This document shows, piece by piece, positions 1 through 9,080 of a DNA stretch of 64,000 nucleotides (position 1 is its first letter; each line of letters opens with the position of its first letter). The stretch comes from Gluconacetobacter diazotrophicus PA1 5. GTDB taxonomy: Bacteria; Pseudomonadota; Alphaproteobacteria; Acetobacterales; Acetobacteraceae. The stretch covers positions 1,850,001 through 1,914,000 of the forward strand of contig NC_010125.1 in NCBI RefSeq assembly GCF_000067045.1. The letters run 5' to 3'. Below the pieces are notes generated by a model. The model ran no database searches, was not told the origin of the DNA, and saw only the letters and a program-made list of their open reading frames with translations. Position numbers and translations under genes: made by a program.

Positions 1-576
1 ATCGACGAAGCCGCAGGCCTGCCACGCCATAAGCCGCGTGACTTCCGGTGGGGTGTGGCTGACCACGTTCAGCAGCTGCTTGTGGCTCCACACATCCTGT
101 TCCAGCGGGGCGATGTTCAGGTCACCCACCAGGATGGTGCGGTGGCTGGTGCGGCCCGTGAACCAGGACGTGGCTTCGTCCACGAAAGCCAGCTTGTGGG
201 CGAATTTTGGGTTGGCATCCGGGTCGGGGATGTCGCCACCGGCGGGCACGTAGAAATTATGCAGTTCCACCGGCCGCCCCCCCATGGGGAACGAGGCCGC
301 GATGTGACGGCAGTCGCTGCGGGCGCACCAGTCCGGCGTGTCGTCCAGGGGGGTCAGCGGAACGCGCGACAGGATGGCGACGCCGTTATAGGATTTCATC
401 CCGCGATGCTGGATATGGACATAGCCCAGGTCGCGGATCGCATCGGCGGGGAACAGGTCGTCGGGGACCTTGGTCTCCTGCAGGCAGATGATGTCGGGCC
501 GCAGCTCCGCGCCCAGCCGGGCCAGCAGCGGCAGCCGCAGCCGAAGCGAATTGATATTCCACGTGACGATGCGCAT
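1..576 (-). CDS. xthA: Exodeoxyribonuclease III, partial (C-terminus beyond window)
   Basis: Reading leftward from an ATG at 576, the frame is open to the window edge (192 codons). It begins MRIVTWNINSLRLRLPLL, the hallmark N-terminus of exonuclease III/AP endonucleases, and continues with CLQETK, which carries the metal-binding glutamate, then HRGMKSYNGVAILSR, the NFYVPAGG segment and LVGDLNIAP, which holds the catalytic Asp and Asn. The family removes nucleotides 3' to 5' from duplex DNA and cuts abasic sites in base excision repair. The usual length is about 260 residues, so roughly 70 C-terminal residues, including the last catalytic His, lie outside. It is divergent from uvrC across about 350 bp. 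Identification is secure from the motifs. Confidence 0.95.
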   Translation of the reverse strand, partial: MRIVTWNINSLRLRLPLLARLGAELRPDIICLQETKVPDDLFPADAIRDLGYVHIQHRGMKSYNGVAILSRVPLTPLDDTPDWCARSDCRHIAASFPMGGRPVELHNFYVPAGGDIPDPDANPKFAHKLAFVDEATSWFTGRTSHRTILVGDLNIAPLEQDVWSHKQLLNVVSHTPPEVTRLMAWQACGFVD

Positions 577-931
577 ATGTGTGGCATTGCCGATCACGCG
601 TCCCCTGACAAGATCTAATCCGCCACGTGCGCACCGGCGGGCAAAGGGGCGCATTGCCCGGATGATGCGGCGGTCCAAAAAAAATCGCGCGGAGGGGATT
701 TTGTCCACGTTGGGGGATTGACATCCTTATTTTCAAAGGATTGCTGGAAATTCATCTGAAATCTTCGGCAGCTTTCCAATAAAATGCTTTAACTTCAATG
801 GATTACATTGTTGTGCTGTTTTTTTGTGCAATTCAAGCCGGGGGCAGGAAAACCGCCGCCCCCACGATTCTGTCAGCGTCTGCTCCACAGACTTATCCAC
901 ATGATCGGTGGATGAACGGACGTGCCGCCTG
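577..931. other. Divergent intergenic region between xthA and uvrC
   Basis: This stretch must hold the promoters of both repair genes. Its middle (about 715-835) is much richer in A+T than its surroundings. It contains TTGACA at 718-723 without a convincing -10 at 16-18 nt, a palindrome CAATG-N5-CATTG at 796-810 that could bind a dimeric regulator, and GGGGGC/GCCCCC arms around 840-867 that can form a hairpin. No ORF here looks coding. I could not assign a specific regulator. Confidence 0.4.
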
Positions 932-2821
932 ATGGATGCCGATGTCGTGCCGGCCTCGTCGGTGAAGGGGGTCGAGGCGATCCTGCTGGCCCTGCAGACC
1001 ATGCCGCTTTCCCCGGGCGTCTATCGGATGCTGGGAGAGAAGGGCGAGGTCCTGTACGTGGGCAAGGCCCGGATCCTGAAGCGGCGGGTGACGTCGTACA
1101 CGCATCTGAGCAAGCTGCCCGAGCGCCTGCGCCGCATGGTGTCCGAGACGGTCACGATGGAGATCGTGACCACGCACACCGAGGCCGAGGCCCTGCTGCT
1201 GGAAGCCAACTACATCAAGCGCATGAAGCCGCGCTTCAATATCCTGCTGCGCGACGACAAGAGCTATCCCTGGATCATGCTGACGGATGGCGCGGAATTC
1301 CCCCAGGTGACCAAGCATCGGGGCAAGCCGGTCAAGGGGGCGTCGTACTGGGGACCGTTCGCCTCGGCCTGGGCGGTCAACCAGACGCTGAACCTGATCC
1401 AGCGGGTCTTCCTGCTGCGCACCTGTTCGGATTCGGTGTTCGCGTCCCGGACGCGGCCCTGCCTGCTGTTCCAGATCAAGCGCTGTTCCGCCCCCTGCGT
1501 CGCGCGCATCGGTCAGGCGGAATACGCCCATCTGGTCGAGCAGGCGCGGGCCTTCCTGTCCGGCCAGCGCGGCGGCATCCGCGAGGAACTGGTGCGCGAG
1601 ATGGAGGCGGCGGCGGCCTCGCTGGAATTCGAGCGGGCGGCGACCATTCGCGACCGTATCCGTGGCTTCGCCGCGATGCAGGATTCCTCGGTCATCAACC
1701 CGGCGTCGCTGGATGACGCGGATATCGTGGCGATCGCGCAGGCGGCGGGGCATTCCTGCATCCAGGTCTTCTTCATCCGTGGCGGGCGCAATAACGGCAA
1801 CCGCGCCTTCTTCCCCGCCCATGCGCGCGACGAGGCGGCGCCGGACATCGTGGGCGCGTTCCTGGCGCAGTTCTATGACGACAAGCCGCCGCCGGCGCAG
1901 ATCCTGCTGAACTGCGAGATCGCGGAACACGACCTGATGGCCGATGCCCTGGGGATCAAGCGCGGCCGCAAGGTCGAAATCCTGGTGCCGAAGCGGGGCG
2001 AGAAGCGGGCTGTGGTCGAACACGCCGAAACGAACGCCCGCGAGGCGCTGGAGCGCAAGCTGGCCGAAAGCACGGCCCAGGCGCGCCTGCTGGAGGGCAT
2101 GGCCGACCTGTTCGGACTGGATGCCCCCCCGCGGCGGATCGAGATCTACGACAACAGCCATATCATGGGGACCAATGCCTATGGCGTCATGGTGGTGGCG
2201 GGACCCGAGGGCTTCGACAAGCGCAGCTACCGCAAGTTCTCGATCCGTGGCCCGATCACGCCGGGCGACGATTTCGCGATGATGCGCGAGGTCCTGGAAC
2301 GGCGCTTCAGCCGTGCCCTGCGCGAGCGCGACGACTCTGCCGGCGCGTCCAGTCCGGCCGACTGGCCGGATATCGTGCTGATCGACGGCGGCGCCGGCCA
2401 GTATTCGGCAGTACGGGCCGTGCTGGACGAACTGGGGGTGACGGACGTGACCCTGGTCGCCATCGCCAAGGGGCCGGACCGCGATGCGGGGCGAGAGTGG
2501 TTCCATATGGCGGATCGGCCGCCCTTCCAGTTACCGCCGCGCGATCCGGTGCTGTACTACCTGCAGCGGTTGCGGGACGAGGCCCACCGCTTCGCCATCA
2601 CCACCCACCGGGCGGGCCGGTCCAAGGCCCTGGTGAAATCGGAACTGGACGAGATCCCGGGCGTGGGCGCGGCGCGCAAGCGGGCGCTGCTGAACCAGTT
2701 CGGGTCCGCCCGCGGCGTGCGGCAGGCGGGGCTGGCGGAACTGGAGGCCACGCAAGGGATCAATCGCGAAACCGCGCGCGTTGTCTACGGGCACTTCCAT
2801 CCGGGCTGGACCGGCGCCTGA
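932..2821 (+). CDS. uvrC: Excinuclease ABC subunit C
   Basis: Nuclease subunit of the UvrABC nucleotide excision repair complex, which makes the 3' and 5' incisions at bulky lesions. The domains run in the family order. A GIY-YIG nuclease domain (about residues 20-100) starts [20 protein letters not shown] and includes [14 protein letters not shown] central UVR motif (about 205-240) lies around [13 protein letters not shown]. The RNase H-like endonuclease domain (about 390-545) contains [11 protein letters not shown] and [11 protein letters not shown]-terminal helix-hairpin-helix pair contains [13 protein letters not shown]. Length (629 aa) is normal. The ATG at 932 is chosen; a GTG at 908 in the same frame adds eight residues, and neither has a clear ribosome site. 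pgsA follows after 107 bp, a linkage common in alphaproteobacteria. Confidence 0.96.
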   Translation: MDADVVPASSVKGVEAILLALQTMPLSPGVYRMLGEKGEVLYVGKARILKRRVTSYTHLSKLPERLRRMVSETVTMEIVTTHTEAEALLLEANYIKRMKPRFNILLRDDKSYPWIMLTDGAEFPQVTKHRGKPVKGASYWGPFASAWAVNQTLNLIQRVFLLRTCSDSVFASRTRPCLLFQIKRCSAPCVARIGQAEYAHLVEQARAFLSGQRGGIREELVREMEAAAASLEFERAATIRDRIRGFAAMQDSSVINPASLDDADIVAIAQAAGHSCIQVFFIRGGRNNGNRAFFPAHARDEAAPDIVGAFLAQFYDDKPPPAQILLNCEIAEHDLMADALGIKRGRKVEILVPKRGEKRAVVEHAETNAREALERKLAESTAQARLLEGMADLFGLDAPPRRIEIYDNSHIMGTNAYGVMVVAGPEGFDKRSYRKFSIRGPITPGDDFAMMREVLERRFSRALRERDDSAGASSPADWPDIVLIDGGAGQYSAVRAVLDELGVTDVTLVAIAKGPDRDAGREWFHMADRPPFQLPPRDPVLYYLQRLRDEAHRFAITTHRAGRSKALVKSELDEIPGVGAARKRALLNQFGSARGVRQAGLAELEATQGINRETARVVYGHFHPGWTGA

Positions 2822-2928
2822 CGGACGGGCAAGAAGGGTGTACGGTCTGCCAGGCGTGAGCAAATTCGTCATCAGACCGTCGTGAAGAGCCGTTCCTGTC
2901 CCCCTCGTGTTGTTGTACTGTTACCGCG

Positions 2929-3525
2929 ATGCTGACCGACCTGCCCAATATCCTGACCTTGTCGCGGATTGTGCAGATTCCCGTTCTGGTGGCCATTGTG
3001 GCGATAGGGGCTCCGGTCACGGATTGTGCGGCGTGCCTGCTGTTCATCGCCGCCGGCATCACCGATTACCTGGACGGCAAGCTGGCGCGTGCCTGGCATC
3101 AATATTCCGACCTGGGCCGGATGCTGGACCCGATCGCCGACAAGCTGCTGGTGGGCGCGTCGCTGATGATGCTGGCCGGATGCGACCGTCTGCCGTTCGG
3201 GTCGCTGTATCCCGCCATCATCATCCTGGCGCGGGAGATCCTGATCAGCGGGCTGCGCGAATTCCTGGCCTCGACCCGTATCAGCCTTCCGGTCACGCGG
3301 CTGGCGAAATGGAAGACCGGCATCCAGATGACCGCGATCGGCTTCCTGCTGGCGGGTGACAGCACGGGGCGGCTGCTGCACCTGGAATGGATGCACGTCG
3401 GCACGGTCGGGGCCGTCCTGTTGTGGATTGCCGCGGCGCTGACCGTCCTGACGGGATGGGATTACCTGCTGACCGGGCTGCGTCATGTGGGCCGGAATGG
3501 CGGGGTGTCGAAAATCGCCCCCTGA
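2929..3525 (+). CDS. pgsA: CDP-diacylglycerol--glycerol-3-phosphate 3-phosphatidyltransferase
   Basis: Inner-membrane enzyme that makes phosphatidylglycerol phosphate from CDP-diacylglycerol and glycerol-3-phosphate, the committed step to phosphatidylglycerol and cardiolipin. The 198-residue product starts LTDLPNILTLSRI, typical of the family. It carries the complete CDP-alcohol phosphotransferase signature D-G-x2-A-R-x8-G-x3-D-x3-D at residues 49-71 (LDGKLAR then DLGRMLDPIADK), preceded by a conserved Asp46. Several hydrophobic helices follow (about 15-45, 70-95, 130-150, 160-185). Length is typical. Position between uvrC and molybdopterin synthase genes matches other alphaproteobacteria. 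Confidence 0.95.
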   Translation: MLTDLPNILTLSRIVQIPVLVAIVAIGAPVTDCAACLLFIAAGITDYLDGKLARAWHQYSDLGRMLDPIADKLLVGASLMMLAGCDRLPFGSLYPAIIILAREILISGLREFLASTRISLPVTRLAKWKTGIQMTAIGFLLAGDSTGRLLHLEWMHVGTVGAVLLWIAAALTVLTGWDYLLTGLRHVGRNGGVSKIAP

Positions 3526-3620
3526 TTGTATCTCTATGTTCTATGCTACTTGAGGTTGCGGTGAGGAATGGGCAGACTTCCTCTTGCCGGCGAACGGGGT
3601 TGCCGAGGGGGAGGGGGACG

Positions 3621-4154
3621 ATGCGCAGGACGGCGGTGCTGTCATGGCTTGTGCTGCCATTGCTTGTACCGCAGGCCGGATGTGCCGGTTTCGGCAAGCT
3701 GATGGCCGATGACGCGACCTTTCCGGGCGCCAACCCCAACATGCCGGTGGGCGATGCAGAAAATCTGCGTCGCGCGCGGGGCGAGGCCGCGTCCGACCAG
3801 CCGATCCTGCCCCAGGGCGGCAATATGTGGCCGGGACCGCCCGCGCCGCTGCCCACCCTGGGCGACGCGTCGCGCGAGCATGCCGGTCCGGATGACGGAT
3901 TGCCGGCTGATGCCACCGGTTCCGAACTGCCCGAGGGCGGCACCCTGAGCGCGGGCGAGCAGGCCGAGATCCGGGGCGGCGTGCAGGGGATTTCGGGCAC
4001 GCCACCAGCGGTGGTGCATGACGATTCCGCCCGCTACCGCTCCGGCCAGGCGGCCTCGACCATCGTCATCCCGAACGGGGATGGCACCAGCACCATCATC
4101 GCACCGGACGGAACGGTGAAGACGGTGAAGGACCCGCCGACCGTCCCCAGATAA
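3621..4154 (+). CDS. Small exported (probable lipo)protein of unknown function
   Basis: 177-residue product, not recognised as a named family. The chosen ATG at 3621 has a strong ribosome site (GAGGGGGAC just upstream) and gives a short signal sequence, MRRTAVLSWLVLPLLVPQAGC, in which Cys21 could be lipidated; the residue at -3 is Gln, so the lipobox is imperfect. The rest is rich in Pro, Gly and Ala and probably disordered, and ends with a repeated pattern of the type STIVIPNGDGTSTIIAPDGTVKTV, seen in short cell-envelope proteins. It lies 95 bp after pgsA and 19 bp before moaD, so it may be cotranscribed. A longer in-frame ORF upstream is probably not translated because it overlaps pgsA. Confidence 0.7.
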   Translation: MRRTAVLSWLVLPLLVPQAGCAGFGKLMADDATFPGANPNMPVGDAENLRRARGEAASDQPILPQGGNMWPGPPAPLPTLGDASREHAGPDDGLPADATGSELPEGGTLSAGEQAEIRGGVQGISGTPPAVVHDDSARYRSGQAASTIVIPNGDGTSTIIAPDGTVKTVKDPPTVPR

Positions 4155-4173
4155 GAGGCTTCAAGGCGCAAAC

Positions 4174-4431
4174 GTGGTTACGATCCTGTATTTCGCATGG
4201 CTCAGGGACCGGCTGGGACGATCGGGGGAATCGATCGCCCTGCCGGAGGGCGGCTGTTCGGTCGGTGAGCTGATGCAGCGCCTGAGCGTGCGCGACGCCG
4301 CGTACGGGCAGGTGTTCGGCCCGGATGGCGGGCCGATCCGCTGCGCAGTCAACCAGGAATTCGCCAGTCACGCGGACCACGTGGGGCCGGGTGACGAACT
4401 GGCCTTCTTCCCGCCGGTCACAGGGGGATAG
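4174..4431 (+). CDS. moaD: Molybdopterin synthase small subunit
   Basis: Ubiquitin-fold sulfur carrier. Its C-terminal Gly-Gly is thiocarboxylated and donates sulfur to precursor Z during molybdopterin synthesis. The 85-residue product begins with a GTG (VTILYFAWLRDRLG, a typical MoaD start) and ends FFPPVTGG, with the required diglycine as the last two residues. moaE starts 3 bp after the stop, so the two subunits of the heterotetramer are translationally linked. Confidence 0.95.
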   Translation: MVTILYFAWLRDRLGRSGESIALPEGGCSVGELMQRLSVRDAAYGQVFGPDGGPIRCAVNQEFASHADHVGPGDELAFFPPVTGG

Positions 4432-4434
4432 GGC

Positions 4435-4893
4435 ATGCGGGTCGATGTCCGGGTCCAGGCCGACCCGTTTTCCCTGGACGTGGAAACCGCCCGGCTGACG
4501 CGGGACGGGCACGATATCGGGGGGATGGGTATGTTCCTGGGGGTCGTGCGGGGCGGCGACGGGCTGGCGGCGCTGACGCTGGAACATTACCCGGGCATGA
4601 CCGAATCCATGATCGCGCGAATCGTCCACGAGGCCGGCGCGCGATTCGGCCTGCTGGCCTGCACGGTCATCCATCGTGTCGGACGGCTGGAGGTCGGCGC
4701 GCCGATCGTGCTGGTGCTGTGTGCCGCCGCCCATCGCGGCGCGGCGCTGGAGGCCACGTCCTTCGTCATCGACTGGCTGAAGACCCGGGCCCCGTTCTGG
4801 AAGCGCGAGGACCGCGCCGATGGAAGCAGCGCCTGGGTCGAAGCGCGCGAAAGCGACGAGGCCGCGGCCACGCGCTGGGGTCCGGTCGGCTGA
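4435..4893 (+). CDS. moaE: Molybdopterin synthase catalytic subunit
   Basis: Large subunit of molybdopterin synthase, which converts cyclic pyranopterin monophosphate to molybdopterin using MoaD thiocarboxylate. The 152-residue product shows the family landmarks in order: GMGMFLGVVRG, LEHYPGMTE, IHRVGRLEVG, CAAAHRGAALEA (with the conserved His-Arg), and DWLKTRAPFWKRE with the active-site lysines. It starts 3 bp after moaD. No other molybdopterin genes are in the window. Confidence 0.95.
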   Translation: MRVDVRVQADPFSLDVETARLTRDGHDIGGMGMFLGVVRGGDGLAALTLEHYPGMTESMIARIVHEAGARFGLLACTVIHRVGRLEVGAPIVLVLCAAAHRGAALEATSFVIDWLKTRAPFWKREDRADGSSAWVEARESDEAAATRWGPVG

Positions 4894-5006
4894 CGCGGCA
4901 CGCGCGGGGCGATTCGCTCCGCGACGCGGCCGGGGGAAGAAAAAAAACATTTCCCTTGACCCGAGGAAAGCCGGGGAAAGTTTTGAATCCGCTCGGGATC
5001 GCGCCC

Positions 5007-5069
5007 TTGCCGTTCGGGTGGCTTCATATATCTAGTGCTCTTCAGTTGCCCGGCCGCGATATGTAGGGG
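5007..5069 (+). promoter_or_regulatory. nrdAB promoter region with tandem NrdR-like boxes
   Basis: Two related 16-bp sites lie at 5023-5038 (core ATATATCTAG) and 5054-5069 (core CGATATGTAG). Their matching positions are exactly 31 bp apart, about three helical turns, which is the known arrangement of NrdR operators in front of ribonucleotide reductase genes. A possible promoter, TTGCCG at 5007-5012 and TATCTA at 5029-5034 with a 16-bp spacer, overlaps the first box, so NrdR binding would block transcription. Both boxes deviate from the consensus at a few positions; the spacing and the downstream gene carry most of the weight. nrdR itself is not in the window. Confidence 0.55.
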
Positions 5070-5132
5070 CATAATCACGATACGGGCATAGGGCGCATCG
5101 CTGCCATGTCCGGCGATTCACGGAGATGATGG

Positions 5133-7130
5133 ATGACCCTGGACGACGTATCCGGAACTGTGTCTGATCATTCCGCCGGCGAGCGAGACCTGTTCCAGGA
5201 CCGCGACCCCGCCCAGTCATCAGGCCAGCCCTCCAGCCAGCAATCTTCCACCCCGCAGTCCCCCGCCCAGATGCAGGACATGTTCGACGATGTCGTGCAG
5301 TTGCCCGGCCATCATCCGGTTCGGGTGAACCGGTCGCGCGACGCGCTGCTGACGCCGTTCGGCAAGGCGACGCTGGATAACCGCTACCTGCTGGAAGGCG
5401 AGAGCTATCAGGACCTGTTCGGCCGTGTCTCGTCCTATTACGGCGCCGATCCGGGCCACGCGCAGCGGCTGTACGACTATATGTCGCGCCACTGGTTCAT
5501 GCCGGCCACGCCGGTCCTGTCCAATGGCGGCACCACGCGCGGCCTGCCGATTTCCTGCTTCCTGAACGAGGCGAACGACAGCCTGCGCGGCATCGTCGAC
5601 CTGTGGAACGAGAATGTGTGGCTGGCCAGCAAGGGCGGCGGCATCGGCTCGTACTGGGGCAACCTGCGCTCGATCGGCGAGAATGTGGGCCGCAACGGCA
5701 AGACGTCGGGTGTCATTCCGTTCATTCGCGTCATGGACAGCCTGACGCTGGCGATCAGCCAGGGGTCGCTGCGGCGCGGCTCGGCCGCCGTCTACCTGCC
5801 GGTCTGGCATCCCGAGATCGAGGAATTCATCGAACTGCGCCGTCCGACCGGCGGCGATCCGAACCGCAAGGCGCTGAACCTGCATCACGGCGTTCTGGTG
5901 TCCGACGCGTTCATGCGCGCGGTGGCCGAGGACGGGGAATGGGCTCTGCTGTCGCCCAAGGACGGCGCGCATATCCGCAAGATTTCGGCGCGGTCGCTGT
6001 GGATTCGCATCCTGACGGCGCGGATGGAGCAGGGCGAGCCCTACATCATCTATTCCGACCATGTGAACAACGCGCGGCCGGAACACCACAAGATGGCGGG
6101 GCTGGAGGTCAAGACCTCGAACCTGTGCGCGGAAATCACCCTGCCGACCGGCATGGACCATCACGGCAACGAACGAACCGCCGTCTGCTGCCTGTCGTCG
6201 CTGAACCTGGAAACCTGGGACGAGTGGAAGGACGATCCGCGCTTCATCGAAGACGTGATGCTGTTCCTGGACAACGTGCTGCAGGATTTCATCGACCGCG
6301 CCCCCGATGACATGGAGCGCGCGAAATACGCGGCGTCGCGCGAACGGTCGGTCGGGTTGGGGGTGATGGGGTTCCATTCCTTCCTGCAGGCGAACAACAT
6401 TCCCTTCGAAAGCGTGATCGCCAAGGTCTGGAACAAGCGGATCTTCAAGCATATCCGCGAACAGGCGGACCTTGCCTCGCGCAAGCTGGCCGAACTGCGC
6501 GGTCCGTGCCCGGATGCGGCGGAATACGGCTTCATGGAACGGTTTTCCAACAAGCTGGCCATTGCGCCCACGGCGTCGATCTCGATCATCGCCGGCAATG
6601 CCAGCCCGGGGATCGAGCCGATCGCGGCCAACGTGTTCCTGCAGAAGACCCTTTCGGGATCGTTCACCGTGCGCAACCGGCACCTGCTGAAGCTGCTGAT
6701 CGACAAGGGACAGAATACCGAAGAGGTCTGGTCGTCGATCACCCTGACCAAGGGCAGCGTGCAGCATCTGGATTTCCTGACCCAGCAGGAAAAGGACGTG
6801 TTCAAGACCGCCTTCGAACTCGACCAGCGCTGGGTGGTCGAGCATGCGGCCGACCGGGCGGGCTATATCTGCCAGGCCCAGTCGATCAACCTGTTCCTGC
6901 CGGCGGACGTGCATAAGCGCGACCTGCACCAGATCCATTATCTGGCGTGGAAGCGGGGGGTGAAGTCGCTGTACTATTGCCGTTCGCTGTCCATCCAGCG
7001 GGCGGACACGGTCAGCAACGTGCTGGGCAAGGTTGATGTCATGGCCGACGAACCTTCCGCTCCTGCTCCCGCTCCCGCCAGCCCGCCGGCATCTTCCAAC
7101 AATTACGACGAATGCCTGGCCTGCCAGTGA
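5133..7130 (+). CDS. nrdA: Ribonucleoside-diphosphate reductase, alpha (large) subunit
   Basis: Catalytic subunit of class I ribonucleotide reductase, reducing ribonucleoside diphosphates for DNA synthesis. The 665-residue protein has the redox cysteine Cys142 in PISCFLNE, the catalytic site NLCAEITLP (Cys332, Glu334), a second active-site cysteine in AVCCLSSLNLE (about 352) and a C-terminal DECLACQ tail with the Cys-x2-Cys pair that relays electrons from thioredoxin or glutaredoxin. The N-terminus has no recognisable ATP-cone; instead residues 20-48 are a Gln/Ser/Pro-rich stretch. Overall dATP feedback inhibition may therefore be absent. An Ala/Pro linker precedes the redox tail. nrdB follows after 8 bp. 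Confidence 0.95.
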   Translation: MTLDDVSGTVSDHSAGERDLFQDRDPAQSSGQPSSQQSSTPQSPAQMQDMFDDVVQLPGHHPVRVNRSRDALLTPFGKATLDNRYLLEGESYQDLFGRVSSYYGADPGHAQRLYDYMSRHWFMPATPVLSNGGTTRGLPISCFLNEANDSLRGIVDLWNENVWLASKGGGIGSYWGNLRSIGENVGRNGKTSGVIPFIRVMDSLTLAISQGSLRRGSAAVYLPVWHPEIEEFIELRRPTGGDPNRKALNLHHGVLVSDAFMRAVAEDGEWALLSPKDGAHIRKISARSLWIRILTARMEQGEPYIIYSDHVNNARPEHHKMAGLEVKTSNLCAEITLPTGMDHHGNERTAVCCLSSLNLETWDEWKDDPRFIEDVMLFLDNVLQDFIDRAPDDMERAKYAASRERSVGLGVMGFHSFLQANNIPFESVIAKVWNKRIFKHIREQADLASRKLAELRGPCPDAAEYGFMERFSNKLAIAPTASISIIAGNASPGIEPIAANVFLQKTLSGSFTVRNRHLLKLLIDKGQNTEEVWSSITLTKGSVQHLDFLTQQEKDVFKTAFELDQRWVVEHAADRAGYICQAQSINLFLPADVHKRDLHQIHYLAWKRGVKSLYYCRSLSIQRADTVSNVLGKVDVMADEPSAPAPAPASPPASSNNYDECLACQ

Positions 7131-7138
7131 GAGACGAC

Positions 7139-8200
7139 ATGACCGACATCACCAACGCGACCGGCACGGCACCGGAGAGCGCGCCCCAGCCGACAGGGGT
7201 CGAGGCGCGCCTCGACCTGCTGACGTCCAATCCGATCTACAAGCCGTTCCGCTACCCCTGGGCGTACGATGCGTGGCTGACGCAGCAGCGCGTGCACTGG
7301 CTGCCCGAGGAAGTGCCGCTGGCCGATGACGTCAAGGACTGGCACCGCACCCTGACCGAGAGCGAGCAGCATCTGGTCACGCAGATCTTCCGCTTCTTCA
7401 CGCAGTCGGACGTGGAGGTGAACAACTGCTACATGAAGCACTACAGCCGGGTATTCAAACCGACCGAAGTGCTGATGATGCTGTCCGCCTTCTCGAACAT
7501 CGAGACGATCCATATCGCCGCCTACAGTCATCTGCTCGACACCATCGGCATGCCCGAGATGGAATACTCGGCCTTCCTCAAATACAAGGAGATGAAGGAC
7601 AAGTATGACTACATGCAGGGCTTCTCGGTGGACAGCAAGCCCGAGATCGCCCGCACGCTGGCGGCCTTCGGCGCGTTCACCGAGGGGCTGCAGCTCTTCG
7701 CGTCCTTCGCCATCCTGCTGAACTTCCCGCGCTTCAACAAGCTGAAGGGCATGGGGCAGATCGTGTCGTGGTCGGTGCGCGACGAAACGCTGCACTGCCT
7801 GTCCATGGCCCGGCTGTTCCGCGTGTTCATCCAGGAAAATCCCGAAATCTGGACCGACGCCCTGCGCGCGGACATCGTCCAGATCTGCCGCGACATCGTC
7901 GAGCACGAGGACGCCTTCATCGATCTGTGCTTCGAGATGGGGCCGGTCGAAGGGCTGGATGGCGACCTGGTCAAGACCTATATCCGCTTCATCGCGGACC
8001 GGCGGCTGAACCTGCTGGGGCTGGACGGGATCTATGACGTGCCCAGCAATCCGCTGCCGTGGGTGGACGACATGCTGAACGCCGTCGAGCACACCAATTT
8101 CTTCGAAAACCGCTCCACGGAATACAGCCGCGCCTCGACCACGGGGTCGTGGGAAGAGGCGTTCGAGGAAAGCGTTTTCCAGAACGGAAACGCGGGCTGA
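7139..8200 (+). CDS. nrdB: Ribonucleoside-diphosphate reductase, beta (small) subunit
   Basis: Radical-generating subunit that partners NrdA. The 353-residue product has the ferritin-like metal centre in family order: ESEQHLV; then ETIHIAAYSH, which supplies Glu, His and the radical Tyr four residues after the His, as in E. coli E115/H118/Y122; then DETLHCLSMA with the second ExxH. It has no N-terminal ATP-cone, so neither subunit carries one. The ATG at 7139 (MTDITNATG) is chosen; an in-frame ATG at 7112 would overlap the end of nrdA. It is cotranscribed with nrdA and presumably under the same NrdR-like control. Confidence 0.95.
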   Translation: MTDITNATGTAPESAPQPTGVEARLDLLTSNPIYKPFRYPWAYDAWLTQQRVHWLPEEVPLADDVKDWHRTLTESEQHLVTQIFRFFTQSDVEVNNCYMKHYSRVFKPTEVLMMLSAFSNIETIHIAAYSHLLDTIGMPEMEYSAFLKYKEMKDKYDYMQGFSVDSKPEIARTLAAFGAFTEGLQLFASFAILLNFPRFNKLKGMGQIVSWSVRDETLHCLSMARLFRVFIQENPEIWTDALRADIVQICRDIVEHEDAFIDLCFEMGPVEGLDGDLVKTYIRFIADRRLNLLGLDGIYDVPSNPLPWVDDMLNAVEHTNFFENRSTEYSRASTTGSWEEAFEESVFQNGNAG

Positions 8201-8203
8201 CCG

Positions 8204-9037
8204 TCAGGCGATCGGCGCGCCGTCGCGCAGGACGGCTTCGGCCTGCGGGGTGAAGCTGCCGTCGTCGCGGTGCAGGGTCATGCCCGGCATCAGGACGGCC
8301 TCGCCGCGCGCGCCGACGCGTCCCTGGATCAGCATGATCCGGGCAGCCCGCCCGGCCTTGGGCCAGAAGGGGAAGAGCGAGATCGCCCCGATTCCGTGCG
8401 CGCGCATCGCGGCCACGGCCATATCCAGCAATCCCGCGGGCAGGGCGAGGGTCAGCGTGCCGCGATGGCGCACCTGGCGCCCCAGGGCGCGGATCCACAG
8501 CGCGATCATGTCGGGCGAGCCCACGCGCCGCGCCAGGTCCCGCCGGGCGTCGGGCGAGGCGCTGGCGGCGTTGTGATGCCAGGGGGGATTGGCGAAGGCA
8601 TGGTCGAAGCCGCCGCCATCGGGCGGAAAGACCGGCGGGCCGGGCAGGTCGGGCAGGGCGGTGCGGACCACGGCCAGGCGATCGAATCCGTTATCGGCGA
8701 AATTGGCCTGCGCCAGGGCGGCGGTCCGCTCGTCACGTTCCAGCCCCACGCCGGAGATGGCGGGAACGCGGTGGGCCAGGCACATCAGGCCCGCGCCGGC
8801 GCCGCATCCGCCCTCCAGCACCCGCGCGCCGGGGCGGGCGGGGACGTAGGCTGCCATCAGGACGGGTTCCAGGCCGGTGCGGTAGCCGTGGCGGAATTGC
8901 CGGTAGCGGAGACGGCCGTTCAGCAGGGTTCCGTGGCTCAGCGCGTCCGGATTCGCGTCGTCGGGGGCGCAGGGCTGATCCGGCATCGCCTCATGCATCG
9001 TGTCCTTCGGCTTGACCGTCATTCCCGCGCCGCTCAT
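8204..9037 (-). CDS. tRNA1(Val) (adenine-N6)-methyltransferase-like protein
   Basis: 277-residue SAM-dependent methyltransferase. The Rossmann glycine motif is VLEGGCGAGAG (about residues 73-83) and the amino-methyltransferase signature NPPW occurs near residue 149 (FANPPWHHNAA), as in the TrmN6/YfiC family that methylates adenosine 37 of tRNA-Val. The C-terminal ALPAGLLD and ISLFPFWPKAGRAARIMLIQG segments also fit this family. It is convergent with nrdB (3 bp apart) and divergent from the polyprenyl synthase gene, a pairing I know from other alphaproteobacteria. The exact RNA target is inferred from the family. Alternative starts at 9022 and 8998 would shorten the N-terminus and avoid crowding the divergent gene. 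Confidence 0.85.
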   Translation of the reverse strand: MSGAGMTVKPKDTMHEAMPDQPCAPDDANPDALSHGTLLNGRLRYRQFRHGYRTGLEPVLMAAYVPARPGARVLEGGCGAGAGLMCLAHRVPAISGVGLERDERTAALAQANFADNGFDRLAVVRTALPDLPGPPVFPPDGGGFDHAFANPPWHHNAASASPDARRDLARRVGSPDMIALWIRALGRQVRHRGTLTLALPAGLLDMAVAAMRAHGIGAISLFPFWPKAGRAARIMLIQGRVGARGEAVLMPGMTLHRDDGSFTPQAEAVLRDGAPIA

Positions 9038-9080
9038 ATGTTCTGAAGACCAACCCTACGGAGCCGGGGAGCTTAACCTT

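Noticed and set aside
718-746. TTGACA as a -35 for a uvrC promoter
   Set aside because: No acceptable -10 hexamer lies 16-18 bp downstream and the leader would be about 190 nt; not enough to call.
893-2506. A 537-codon frame opposite uvrC
   Set aside because: Antisense shadow of uvrC; the product is His/Arg/Gln-rich and matches nothing I recognise.
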